Origin: Endozoicomonas_A sp049275935
GTDB taxonomy: Bacteria; Pseudomonadota; Gammaproteobacteria; Pseudomonadales; Endozoicomonadaceae
Direction of reading: 5' to 3'
Length of the DNA: 64,000 nucleotides
NCBI RefSeq assembly: GCF_049275935.1
Contig: NZ_CP184830.1
Coordinates: 2,232,001-2,296,000, forward strand
Part shown: positions 33,749-42,314 of the stretch, in pieces
Layout: the number at the start of each line of letters is the position of its first letter
How positions within the stretch are numbered: the stretch's first letter is position 1
Notes under the pieces: generated by a model
Database searches by the model: none
Seen by the model: only the letters and a program-made list of their open reading frames with translations
What the model was told of the DNA's origin: nothing
Position numbers and translations under genes: made by a program

Positions 33749-35590
33749 ATGAATAGACTGGAAAATAACGACACAGTCGGCGGTTCACCTCCACCAGAAC
33801 CCTATCACTCTATATCGGCGCAAGCTCCAACGGGAGTCAGTGAGGGCAGAATTATCACTGTATCTGACGAGAGTAAACCTTCACTACTCAATTTGTCCGT
33901 CGACACTCATTTGAAAATTATTGGCTGTTTGGGGCTTAGAGATATTGTCCGTTTAAAACAGGTATCTACCTACTTTCGAGAAGTGATTCAAGAAGATAAT
34001 GCGCTGGCAAAGGCCTGGTATCGCCGTTTTCCTTCACCACACCAGTTTCTGCTTAACACAACCATCACTTCAAAAGATGACGATCAGCTCCGTTGTTGGA
34101 TGGAGCGGTTTATAAACGATAAAGATTTAATCGAATCACTCATACAACACCGAAGCAGTCCTCATTTACCTGCTCTGCTTCATTTCACTAAAACCGAACG
34201 AAAGTCTCAATCTAGAACCTTCAAATTAGCTACAAAAGCCACTATTTCACATGATAGCCGCGTCAACTCGGCCAGTTTCACCGCTGATGCCAGCCACGCG
34301 GTGACTGCCAGTCAGGATGGCACGGCGAGAATCTTTGGCCTGGAGGCCGATGGATCATGGAAACCAAAAGTCGTCATTAATCAGGAGGATACATCATATG
34401 ATGCCAGCTTGAGCGCCGATGGCCGCCGTGTGGTTATTTTCGATTACGACGGCACAGCACAAATCTATGGTCAAATGGCCGATGGTTCATGGGAACGAGA
34501 AGTCATTACTGTTCATGAGGACGCTGTCCATTCAGCCGCCTTCAGTCCTGATGGTTGCTATTTGGTAACCAACAGTCAAGATGGCATGGCGATAGTCAGC
34601 GGTCTGGAAGATGATGGTAAATGGGTAAAAAAAACCATGATTCCCAATCAGAAATGCTTTCATTCAGCGACCTTTAGTGCCCAGGGTCGCTATATGGTGA
34701 CCATCGGTCGCGATCGTACAGCGCAAATCTCCGGCCTGGAGGACGATGGCTCATGGCAACCAAAAGCCATCATTCGGCACAATTATTCAATCAGTTCGGC
34801 CAGCTTCAGCGCCGATAGCCGCCTTCTGGTGACTGTCAGTAACGATAGCAATGCCAAAGTCCATGGCCTGGAGATTGACGGATCATGGCAACTAAAAACC
34901 AGCATCCGCCACAGGAGGTCAGTCAAGTTAGCCAGCTTCAGCCCCGATGGCCGCCACCTGGTCACTGCTGACGATTTATTTGCGAAAATCTCTAGTCAGA
35001 ATGACGATGGATTATGGGAAGAAAAAGGCATCATTTCCTATCATGGGATTCTATCACTCATCATCAGCACTGATAGCCGTCATGTGTTGACTGCCAGTGA
35101 TGATGGTATGGCGAAGATCTATGGCCTGAAGGACGATGGAGCATGGCAGGAGAAAATGACCATTTCTCATAAGAGCATGGTCTATTCAGCGACCTTCAGC
35201 GCTGATGGTCGGCATGTGGCGACTGCCAGTGGTGACGGCACGGCGAAAATCTATGGCTTGAAGGACGACGGAACATGGCAGGAGAAAATGACCGTTTCTC
35301 ATAAGAGCAGGGTCTATTCAGCGACCTTCAGCACTGATGGTCGACATGTGGTGACTGCCAGTGATGACGGCACGGCGAAAATCTGTGGTCAGATGCCCGA
35401 TGGATCCTGGTTAGTAAAAGCGATCATTTCCCATCACGGTCAAGTCTTGTCAGCCAGCTTCAGCGCTGATGGCGACTATGTGATGACCGTCTCTGATAAT
35501 GATCAGGATGTTGGTGGTCAAACTGTGAAAATCACCGAACTTAGGGTGGAAGATGAACCCCTGCGTGAGGGTATATGCCGCCTCTTTTGA
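33749..35590 (+). CDS. F-box/WD40-repeat protein 6 of 7
   Basis: 613 residues from the ATG at 33749. A one-base deletion just upstream shifts the longer frame seen in other copies, confirming that translation starts at MNRLENN. The N-terminal leader (ENNDTVGGSPPPEPYHSI) forms a subfamily with copy 7. F-box at about 46-92 (IIGCLGLRDIVRLKQ). The propeller ends with three nearly identical repeats (HKSxVYSATFSxDGRHVxTA), a recent internal expansion. The last 130 residues are almost identical to copy 7, showing recent duplication or gene conversion. Confidence 0.82.
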   Translation: MNRLENNDTVGGSPPPEPYHSISAQAPTGVSEGRIITVSDESKPSLLNLSVDTHLKIIGCLGLRDIVRLKQVSTYFREVIQEDNALAKAWYRRFPSPHQFLLNTTITSKDDDQLRCWMERFINDKDLIESLIQHRSSPHLPALLHFTKTERKSQSRTFKLATKATISHDSRVNSASFTADASHAVTASQDGTARIFGLEADGSWKPKVVINQEDTSYDASLSADGRRVVIFDYDGTAQIYGQMADGSWEREVITVHEDAVHSAAFSPDGCYLVTNSQDGMAIVSGLEDDGKWVKKTMIPNQKCFHSATFSAQGRYMVTIGRDRTAQISGLEDDGSWQPKAIIRHNYSISSASFSADSRLLVTVSNDSNAKVHGLEIDGSWQLKTSIRHRRSVKLASFSPDGRHLVTADDLFAKISSQNDDGLWEEKGIISYHGILSLIISTDSRHVLTASDDGMAKIYGLKDDGAWQEKMTISHKSMVYSATFSADGRHVATASGDGTAKIYGLKDDGTWQEKMTVSHKSRVYSATFSTDGRHVVTASDDGTAKICGQMPDGSWLVKAIISHHGQVLSASFSADGDYVMTVSDNDQDVGGQTVKITELRVEDEPLREGICRLF

Positions 35591-35715
35591 TCTATGACAC
35601 TCTGGCTTCCACGCTGTGCACGGTGGTCCTACGACCCTGAGCAACATCCATCCGTTCTGTTTATCATTTGTTGCGGAGAAAACACTGAAAATGCATGGCG
35701 GCATTTTTGTTAGTT

Positions 35716-35738
35716 GTTCTTAACAACATGTTATGAAC
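35716..35738 (+). promoter_or_regulatory. paired half-sites upstream of F-box/WD40 gene 7
   Basis: GTTCTTAAC-AACAT-GTTATGAAC lies 89 bp before the ATG at 35828, with a TACATT hexamer downstream. Confidence 0.42.
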
Positions 35739-35827
35739 TTTCATCCTTAACCCAACTCTACATTACCGCATTAATTTTGAATTTTCTTTCTAATCAAGAA
35801 CAAATACTGACTTTGAGGATTCCGAAC

Positions 35828-37672
35828 ATGAATGGACTAGAAAATAACGGCACCACCGGTGGTTCACCTCCACCAGAACGCTATCAGTCTATATTGGCGC
35901 AAGCTCCGACGGGTGTCAGTGAGGGCAGAAATATCAGTGTATCTGACGAGAGTAAACCTTCACTACTCGATTTGTCCGTCGACAAGCATTTGAAAATTAT
36001 TGGCTGTTTGAGGCTTAGAGATATTGCCCGTTTAAAACAGGTATCTACCCACTTTCGAGAAGTGATTCAAGAAGATAATGCGCTGGCAAAGGGGTGGTAT
36101 CGCCGTTTTCCTTCATCACACCAGCTTCAGCTTAAGACAATCATCACTTCAAAAGATGACGATCAGCTCCGTTGTTGGATGGAGCGGTTTATAAACGATA
36201 AAGATTTAATCGAATCACTGATACAACACCGAAGCGATCCTCATTTACCTGCTCTGCTTCATTTCACTAATACCGAACGAAAGTCTCAATCCAGAACCTT
36301 CAAATTAGCTACAAAAGCCACTATTTCACATGATAGCCGCGTCAACTCGGCCAGTTTCACCGCTGATGCCAGCCACGCGGTGACTGCCAGTCAGGATGGC
36401 ACGGCGAGAATCTTTGGCCTGGAGGCCGACGGATCATGGAAACCAAAAGTCGTCATTAATCAGGAGGATACATCATATGATGCCAGCTTGAGCGCCGATG
36501 GCCGCCGTGTGGTTATTTTCGATTACGACGGCAGAGCGCAAATCTATGGTCAAAAGGCCGATGGTTCATGGGAGCGAGAAGCCATTATTGTTCATGAGGA
36601 CGCTATTCATTCAGCCGCCTTCAGTCCTGATGGTTGCTATTTGGTAACCAACAGTCAAGATGACATGGCGATAGTCAGCGGTCTGGAAGCCGATGGTACA
36701 TGGGTAAAAAAAACCATGATTCCCAATCAGAATTTCTTTCATCCAGCGACCTTTAGCGCCCAGGGTCGCCATATGGTGACCATCGGTCGCGATCGTACAG
36801 CGCAAATCTCCGGCCTGGAGGACGATGGCTCATGGCAACCAAAAGCCATCATTCGGCACAATTATTCAATCAGGTCGGCCAGCTTCAGCGCCGATAGCCG
36901 CCTTGTGGTGACTGCCAGTAAAGATCAAAATGTGAAAGTCCATGGCCTGGAGATTGACGGATCATGGCAACCAAAAGCCAGCATCCGCCACAGGAGGTCA
37001 GACAAGTTAGCCAGCTTTAGCCCCGATAGCCGCCACCTGGTCACTGCTGTCGATAATTTTGCGAAAATCTCTAGTCAGAATGACGATGGGTTATGGGAAG
37101 AAAAAGGCACCATTTCCCATGTTCACTCGATTCTATCACTTATCATCAGCACTGATAGCGGCCATGTGTTGACTGCCGGTTATGATGGTATGGCGAAGAT
37201 CTATGGCCTGAAGGACGATGGAACATGGCAGGAGAAAGTGACCATTTCTCATAAGAGCAGGGTCTATTCAGCGATCTTCAGCATTGATGGTCGGCATGTG
37301 GCGACTGCCAGTGATGACGGCACGGCGAAAATCTATGGCCTGAAGGACGATGGAACATGGCAGGAGAAAATGACCATTTCTCATAAGAGCAGGGTCTATT
37401 CAGCGACCTTCAGCACTGATGGTCGACATGTGGTGACTGCCAGTGATGACGGCACGGCGAAAATCTGTGGTCAGATGCCCGATGGATCCTGGTTAGTAAA
37501 AGCGATCATTTCCCATCACGGTCAAGTCTTGTCAGCCAGCTTCAGCGCTGATGGCGACTATGTGATGACCGTCTCTGATAATGATCAGGATGTTGGTGGT
37601 CAAACTGTGAAAATCACCGAACTTAGGTTGGAAGATGAACCCCTGCGTGAGGGTATATGCCGCCTCTTTTGA
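35828..37672 (+). CDS. F-box/WD40-repeat protein 7 of 7
   Basis: 614 residues from the ATG at 35828, with GAGG upstream, the best ribosome site of the family. It pairs with copy 6 over most of its length (SRVNSASFTADASHAVTASQ in the first blade; the C-terminal three repeats). Differences cluster in the F-box (VDKHLKIIG, VSTHFREV) and middle blades. C-terminus EDEPLREGICRLF. It closes the array; no further copy is seen downstream to queH. Confidence 0.82.
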   Translation: MNGLENNGTTGGSPPPERYQSILAQAPTGVSEGRNISVSDESKPSLLDLSVDKHLKIIGCLRLRDIARLKQVSTHFREVIQEDNALAKGWYRRFPSSHQLQLKTIITSKDDDQLRCWMERFINDKDLIESLIQHRSDPHLPALLHFTNTERKSQSRTFKLATKATISHDSRVNSASFTADASHAVTASQDGTARIFGLEADGSWKPKVVINQEDTSYDASLSADGRRVVIFDYDGRAQIYGQKADGSWEREAIIVHEDAIHSAAFSPDGCYLVTNSQDDMAIVSGLEADGTWVKKTMIPNQNFFHPATFSAQGRHMVTIGRDRTAQISGLEDDGSWQPKAIIRHNYSIRSASFSADSRLVVTASKDQNVKVHGLEIDGSWQPKASIRHRRSDKLASFSPDSRHLVTAVDNFAKISSQNDDGLWEEKGTISHVHSILSLIISTDSGHVLTAGYDGMAKIYGLKDDGTWQEKVTISHKSRVYSAIFSIDGRHVATASDDGTAKIYGLKDDGTWQEKMTISHKSRVYSATFSTDGRHVVTASDDGTAKICGQMPDGSWLVKAIISHHGQVLSASFSADGDYVMTVSDNDQDVGGQTVKITELRLEDEPLREGICRLF

Positions 37673-38177
37673 TCCGTGGTTCTGGCGTCCAGGCTGTGCA
37701 TGGGTATCCACTCTCCTGTTCAGGCCATCTGAATAAAGATGTTTTTTATTGGACTCCTCAACAAGGCCAGGTACAGGTCTTCGATTGATGATTGGCCTTG
37801 AATCAATAAATGACAAACCTGTTGGTAATGCCTGAACTCCCGAAAGGCACCCTGATGGAAATAGAATATGATGGTCATTATTTCACTGAGCGACAGTTTT
37901 GATATATCACTTTTGCGCTATTGGCATCGCAGACGAGTTGCTTATGCTGCCCGGTTGCAAAACTCAGGCAGAAATCATCGACATCACGGAATACACTGGT
38001 CATAGACACGAAGCCTTTGGTAGTTGTCTATGGTTTGGTATCTTGACGTTAGCTAAGATGTCTGGAGGTTTTCTGCGTTGAACTCATCTTAACTCATGGA
38101 TATAAGAAAAAAGCATTTCTCAATTGACGCGTTTGCTATTTAACTGATGATTACGACTGGATTCAGGTATCCATATT
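37673..38177. other. intergenic region after the F-box/WD40 array
   Basis: About 500 bp without a gene I can support. Two short frames (37831-37902 and 37899-38081) could be eroded coding remnants, but neither matches a family I recognise. No half-site pair of the array type occurs here. Confidence 0.4.
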
Positions 38178-38846
38178 ATGAATTCACCTTACTCTGTAGA
38201 TAACTATCAAAGGCCTGTCCTGAAGTCTCCCAACGGCTCAAGGAGAATTTTATTGCATTCTTGTTGTGCACCTTGCGCCTGCGAAATCATTAGTGCCATT
38301 AAAGCCTCTGGTTTTGAGCAGACGGTATATTTTTATAATCCTAACATTCATCCTCTGGAAGAATATGAGTTAAGGAAAAAAGAGAACAAGCGTTACTGTG
38401 AAAAAAATGACATCAACTTTATTGATGCCGACTATGATACTGAAAACTGGTTTGATCGTGTCAAGGGTTACGAGGACGAGCCGGAGCGTGGAGAAAGATG
38501 TTCAATATGCTTTTCGATGCGTTTTGAGAGAACAGCGTTGTATGCTTTTGAACATGGGTTTAATCTCATCTCCAGTACATTGGGTATTTCTCGCTGGAAG
38601 AACCTTGAGCAAATCAATCGCTGCGGCGTTGAAGCTGCCGGTCGGTATCCGGACCTGACGTACTGGACTGTTAATTGGCGCAAACAGGGTGGCGCCTCAA
38701 GAATGATTGAAATTTCCAAAGATGAGCATTTCTATCAACAGGAGTATTGTGGCTGTGTCTATAGCCTGAGAGATACTAATCGATGGCGAATGAGTCGGGG
38801 TCGCCCTAGAATTAAACGACTTATCAAGTTTTATGGTGAACGCTGA
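38178..38846 (+). CDS. queH: epoxyqueuosine reductase QueH
   Basis: Catalyses the last step of queuosine tRNA modification, reducing epoxyqueuosine to queuosine; it is the non-orthologous replacement of cobalamin-dependent QueG. It has 222 residues, a usual size. Conserved Cys clusters for iron-sulfur and metal binding are visible: LLHSCCAPCAC, ERCSICFSMR and QEYCGCVYS. YNPNIHPLEEYELRKKE is a further family signature. The ATG at 38178 has only a weak AGG upstream. An H-NS-like gene follows after 48 bp on the same strand. Confidence 0.9.
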   Translation: MNSPYSVDNYQRPVLKSPNGSRRILLHSCCAPCACEIISAIKASGFEQTVYFYNPNIHPLEEYELRKKENKRYCEKNDINFIDADYDTENWFDRVKGYEDEPERGERCSICFSMRFERTALYAFEHGFNLISSTLGISRWKNLEQINRCGVEAAGRYPDLTYWTVNWRKQGGASRMIEISKDEHFYQQEYCGCVYSLRDTNRWRMSRGRPRIKRLIKFYGER

Positions 38847-38897
38847 ATGGTGCCTTCACAAGCTGACGGCATTTGTTTGATACACTGAGGTCTGATG

Positions 38898-39326
38898 ATG
38901 AATATATTTGATGAACTTCTGCATCGTCTGGGTAGTAAAACCAGAATCCGTTCTCTCTTCAAGGATATGGGTATGGATGAGATGGAGCGCATCATTAACC
39001 GGTTGAATGAGGTGCTGGAAGAAAAAAATCAGGAAAAAGAAGCCGCTGATATAAAAAGAAAACAAAAGCTTCAGAGCGTAGAAGAGATCAAGAAAGTTAT
39101 GGAGGCCAAAGGCCTCTCGATGTCTGACCTGAATCTTTTGCAAGAGGTAGGCAAGGAAGGCAAGCGTAAGAGAAACGTCTCCAAACATAACTTTGAGTTT
39201 CAGACAAACTCCGGAGACACGGTGCGCTGGTTCGGTTCAACAACAGGGCGCCTGCCCAAAGATTTTCAGGACTATCTGGATCGTACCGGTAAAAAGCGGA
39301 TTGAATGTGTTGTTGAAAGTGAGTAG
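38898..39326 (+). CDS. H-NS family nucleoid-associated protein
   Basis: 142 residues; adjacent ATG codons at 38895 and 38898, the second better spaced from TGAGG. Residues about 25-75 form a charged coiled coil (MERIINRLNEVLEEKNQEKE), as in the H-NS oligomerisation domain. Residues about 95-140 match the H-NS DNA-binding domain: NFEFQTNSGDTVRWFGSTTG then RLPKDFQDYLDRTG, parallel to H-NS (YxDENGETKTWTGQGRTP). It probably binds AT-rich DNA and silences foreign genes. Its location between the F-box/WD40 array and other accessory genes makes a role in their silencing attractive, but nothing here proves it. Confidence 0.75.
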   Translation: MNIFDELLHRLGSKTRIRSLFKDMGMDEMERIINRLNEVLEEKNQEKEAADIKRKQKLQSVEEIKKVMEAKGLSMSDLNLLQEVGKEGKRKRNVSKHNFEFQTNSGDTVRWFGSTTGRLPKDFQDYLDRTGKKRIECVVESE

Positions 39327-39361
39327 TTGTTGATGATGGTAATAGTGTCTGCCAGCGGGTT

Positions 39362-40090
39362 TTATAAGGCTTGCAGATGAGTTATCAGAGAACGCATCCA
39401 TAAAGACAGATCACTGATGTCGTCCAGAATCAGAAACAGCAGGGCGACATCCACAGGGTCTATTTCGCTTTCCGTCAGGCAGGTTTGTTCACGAATCTCG
39501 TGACAGACCTTACTGAGCTCATCGACATCACAGGCCAGACTTTTCCTGTAGCAACCTTGAGATTTGTTGTGCTGCTTTCTGAATCCGCCCTTGCTGAGTT
39601 CATCTAATTCGATGGCGGCCTGCTTTAATTGATACGCCGTCTTGCCAAAGTGCCCGGTCAGGTTATTCAGCGGAACAATCATTTCGGCTGGCAATCGAAG
39701 GGGGCGGTAGCTCAGTCGTTCTGAAAGTCGAAAGATCTGATGGGCGAGCTGGCTCTGTGCCTGCAGTGTATCTGCGATTACTTCCCTGGGTTGAGCTGTC
39801 AGCGATGGTTTTTGCAGCCGGGACAGCACTTCTTGCTCCATGGCTTCAAGCTGATGTGGGAGTTCTTTGATCCAGGGCTTGCTGGAAGGGGTCGGCGTGT
39901 TTTCATACACAAAACCTTGAAGTTGTCGGTTGAGGTGCAAAAGTGCATTCAACACGGCATTACGATGTCGTAACAAGGGTTTGAACGGTGAGCCTGAGAA
40001 GAGGCTGGCAAAGGTTTCAAGATCCATAAGGCCGTTTATCGGCCAGGAGTCTGACGAACTTAACTGTCCCTTCATCGGCCTCACTTTCAT
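39362..40090 (-). CDS. PhoU-like DUF47 (TIGR00153) family protein
   Basis: 242 residues, predicted all-helical and cytoplasmic. The segments FASLFSGSPFKPLLRHRNAV, LRLPAEMIVPL, ELDELSKGGFRKQ and IDPVDVALLFLILDDISDLS match the DUF47/TIGR00153 family, PhoU relatives often found beside Pit phosphate transporters. No transporter is adjacent. Instead the ATG overlaps the stop of the PIN-domain gene (TGATG), so it is the third member of an operon with that gene and the ATPase. Alternative starts lie at 40075 and 40027. The family call is moderately sure; its role in this operon is unknown. Confidence 0.6.
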   Translation of the reverse strand: MKVRPMKGQLSSSDSWPINGLMDLETFASLFSGSPFKPLLRHRNAVLNALLHLNRQLQGFVYENTPTPSSKPWIKELPHQLEAMEQEVLSRLQKPSLTAQPREVIADTLQAQSQLAHQIFRLSERLSYRPLRLPAEMIVPLNNLTGHFGKTAYQLKQAAIELDELSKGGFRKQHNKSQGCYRKSLACDVDELSKVCHEIREQTCLTESEIDPVDVALLFLILDDISDLSLWMRSLITHLQAL

Positions 40091-40602
40091 CAGCGTCTTC
40101 TTCTAGGTGTGAGAGCCGGGCTATGAGGTTGTTGGCTTTTTAGGCCTTTGTCTCCAGTTAAGATTTCCACTGCTATGGCGTTGGTCCTGGCATAATAATC
40201 GGCGACATCTCTTATCGTTGTATCGCCAATACCTAACCCTTGAATAGCGAGATCTGGCCAAGTTTCGGCCAGTTGTATCAGCTTGTCTGCTCCCCATAGC
40301 TCCGTTTGATGGCCAAATGCTGCCCACGGGTCTGTATCGGTAGCCGCTTTGCGAATATATTTTGAAAGGCTTTTTGCTAATGAATATCTGTCACCTGATG
40401 CAAAAGCAATGTGATTTCCAGTTTCTATAATAGTGGCCAAAGGTAATACAAACGTACTGCCTGCTTGTAACTCTTCTGACACTTTTTGTTCTATGCGTTC
40501 AAAGTACCAACGATCACCTTCCGGGCCACAAGTATCTTTTCCTGGCACCTGCAATCAGCAACATAGTACAGATGTATCAAAGATAATGACTTTACTGCTC
40601 AT
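40090..40602 (-). pseudogene. PIN-domain nuclease gene with an in-frame TGA at codon 16
   Basis: From the ATG at 40602 (overlapping the ATPase stop as TAATG) the frame reads MSSKVIIFDTSVLCC, then TGA, then continues for 153 codons. Joined, it is a full PIN domain: Asp9 in IFDTS, Glu in TIIETGNHI, Asp in GIGDTTIRDVADYY and Asp in ILTGDKGLK. A Trp codon (TGG) at the stop would fit. PIN proteins are metal-dependent RNases, often toxins. The rest of the frame is intact, so the stop is recent, a sequencing error, or is read through. The downstream DUF47 gene overlaps its end (TGATG). Confidence 0.7.
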
Positions 40603-41873
40603 TACTGACCTATACCTCCGGACAATTGCTCCTGACGAAGCGCCTGTTCAAGCTTTCCCTGGCTTGAAAGAGTGCCAACAGGACCTATAGCAAGCAGTTT
40701 GGGGAGTTTCGATAAATCTTCCAGAAGAGTCAGGCGACTGTGCCCTGTCTCACTATCACGATGACTTATCGTGATAAAAGGCGTCATTTCCGGTCCCAGG
40801 CTATCCAATAGTGCTGGATTGTGTGTGGTCACCAGGATATCGATATGACGTTGTTCTCCAATAGACCTCAAAACGCTCAAAAGGACATTGGATCTTGAAG
40901 GATGAAGACCATTATCAATTTCTTCTACTACCAGAAGGCTGTGCTCGGGGCGGGTGAGTAAGGCAACCAGTATGGCCAAAAACCTCAATGTACCATCTGA
41001 CATACCTCTGGCATCAACGGAAATCTTCTTGTCGCCCCACAACTCATCACAATATAACATGGCATCGGATTTGAAACGGCCAACAGTTTCAGAGTATATC
41101 CGACCAATATCCTTTTCTGGCAATAAACTGACATGCTTTGTCAATGTCTCTTCAATGTGCTGTTTTTGTTGTACATCAAGAGCCGCAATGATTCCGGCCA
41201 TGTTGGCTGCATCGCTATCGAGATCTTTTGACAAGGGGGCATAATTCCTCATGTGAGATGGGATAGGGTCAAGAATAAAAATACTTGTTAGTGCCCCGAT
41301 AACGGCTTCAACCCCCTCGGTAATATCTTTACTCAGATTTTGAGAGAATGCTTCCGGGTGTAGCTGACTCAAAATAGTGGATTGTCGTGCCGAGGGTCTG
41401 GGTTTACCTTGTTTTCTGTTGTAGAGACGGGCTGTAATAGCAGGTGCATCCAGTCCGCAATCATCAGTTTTGAATAAAAATATATCTGAGGAGATGGCTT
41501 GGGCTCCTGGTCTGTACTTCACTCGTCTCAAGCTTTCTGAGGCAATTTGTGGTAAGCCCTCAATATTGACTTCAAGCCTGTAAATATAATCAATGAGTTC
41601 ATTGCTTCCAGAGGCTTTTACTTCCAAGGCAAACTGTTTTGTACCCGAACGACATACCCAGTCTATGCTGCCACGCAATCCCGGGAAATTACTGTCTCCC
41701 TGAAGAATAACATTCAAAGGCACGCTTGATGCACTGAGGTTCAGAAATAGTAAGGCGTCCATTACATTGGACTTACCACTGGCATTGGTGCCGATGAGAA
41801 CTGTGAGAGGGTCTACGTAAAGGGTCGAGCTTTCGAAGCTTTTCCAGTCTTCTACTCGGATTTCTTTTATCAT
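40602..41873 (-). CDS. AAA/ABC-type ATPase (AAA15-like, RecF/OLD related)
   Basis: 423 residues from the ATG at 41873. The open frame runs to 42278 but overlaps rpmG in another frame, and the conserved fold starts with IKEIRVEDWKSFESSTLYVD. Walker A is IGTNASGKSN near residue 35. The signature-like SDGTLRFLAILVALL, Walker B LLVVEEIDNGLHPSR and switch VTTHNPALLDSL are near the C-terminus. Such SMC-like ATPases occur in OLD, PARIS, Septu and other defence pairs. Here it is overlapped (TAATG) by a PIN nuclease gene, then a PhoU-like gene, so it probably controls the nuclease. The defence role is inference. Confidence 0.8.
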   Translation of the reverse strand: MIKEIRVEDWKSFESSTLYVDPLTVLIGTNASGKSNVMDALLFLNLSASSVPLNVILQGDSNFPGLRGSIDWVCRSGTKQFALEVKASGSNELIDYIYRLEVNIEGLPQIASESLRRVKYRPGAQAISSDIFLFKTDDCGLDAPAITARLYNRKQGKPRPSARQSTILSQLHPEAFSQNLSKDITEGVEAVIGALTSIFILDPIPSHMRNYAPLSKDLDSDAANMAGIIAALDVQQKQHIEETLTKHVSLLPEKDIGRIYSETVGRFKSDAMLYCDELWGDKKISVDARGMSDGTLRFLAILVALLTRPEHSLLVVEEIDNGLHPSRSNVLLSVLRSIGEQRHIDILVTTHNPALLDSLGPEMTPFITISHRDSETGHSRLTLLEDLSKLPKLLAIGPVGTLSSQGKLEQALRQEQLSGGIGQ

Positions 41874-42088
41874 AAAGCTACCGTTTGCTTGATCTGCCGG
41901 GAGAAAGGCTTTCTTGTCTTTTTCTTTTGACACTACTCCAGATAGTAAGTGTTGGAACGTTTGGAATGAATGGTGGATTGAGGGTTGACCAAACTGGTCC
42001 AAAATAGACAACTCAGTTACAGAGCAGTTGCAGGTTATATTAAATCGTAATGTATTTGAACGTAAGAAGAACATGAGGAGGAAAAGTG

Positions 42089-42109
42089 GGCCCGACAGAG
42101 CATCGGGCC
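42089..42109 (-). terminator. terminator of rpmB-rpmG
   Basis: Stem GGCCCGA/TCGGGCC with a 7-nt loop, followed on the minus strand by CACTTTTCC, lies just after rpmG. Confidence 0.6.
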
Positions 42110-42126
42110 GGAAAGAACTCAGGATC

Positions 42127-42294
42127 TTACTTGATCTTGTATTCTTTATATTCAACGTGCTTGCGTACAACCGGGTCGTACTTTTTGAACACCAGCTTGT
42201 CTGGAGTGTTACGCTTGTTTTTGGTCGTGGTGTAGTAGTGACCTGTGCCAGCCGATGAAACCAGCTTGATTTTTTCACGAATACCTTTAGCCAT
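42127..42294 (-). CDS. rpmG: 50S ribosomal protein L33
   Basis: A 55-residue ribosomal protein, the same length as in E. coli. It starts MAKGIREKIKLVSSAG, continues GHYYTTTKNKRN and ends KYDPVVRKHVEYKEYKIK. It is 20 bp downstream of rpmB on the same strand, the universal gene pair of gammaproteobacteria. The Cys-free form indicates the zinc-independent type. Confidence 0.96.
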   Translation of the reverse strand: MAKGIREKIKLVSSAGTGHYYTTTKNKRNTPDKLVFKKYDPVVRKHVEYKEYKIK

Positions 42295-42314
42295 GACTTA
42301 TTGCTCCCGCTATC

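Noticed and set aside
22995..37672. CRISPR array or satellite DNA as an explanation of the repeats
   Set aside because: Repeats are in-frame, about 132 bp, diverged, and encode WD40-like units; no short identical direct repeats with unique spacers.
37831..38081. Two short + strand frames after the F-box/WD40 array
   Set aside because: The start codons and composition are poor and I see no recognisable family.
41874..42278. N-terminal extension of the ATPase frame
   Set aside because: It overlaps rpmG in another frame and the rpmG terminator, and the ATPase fold begins at 41873.
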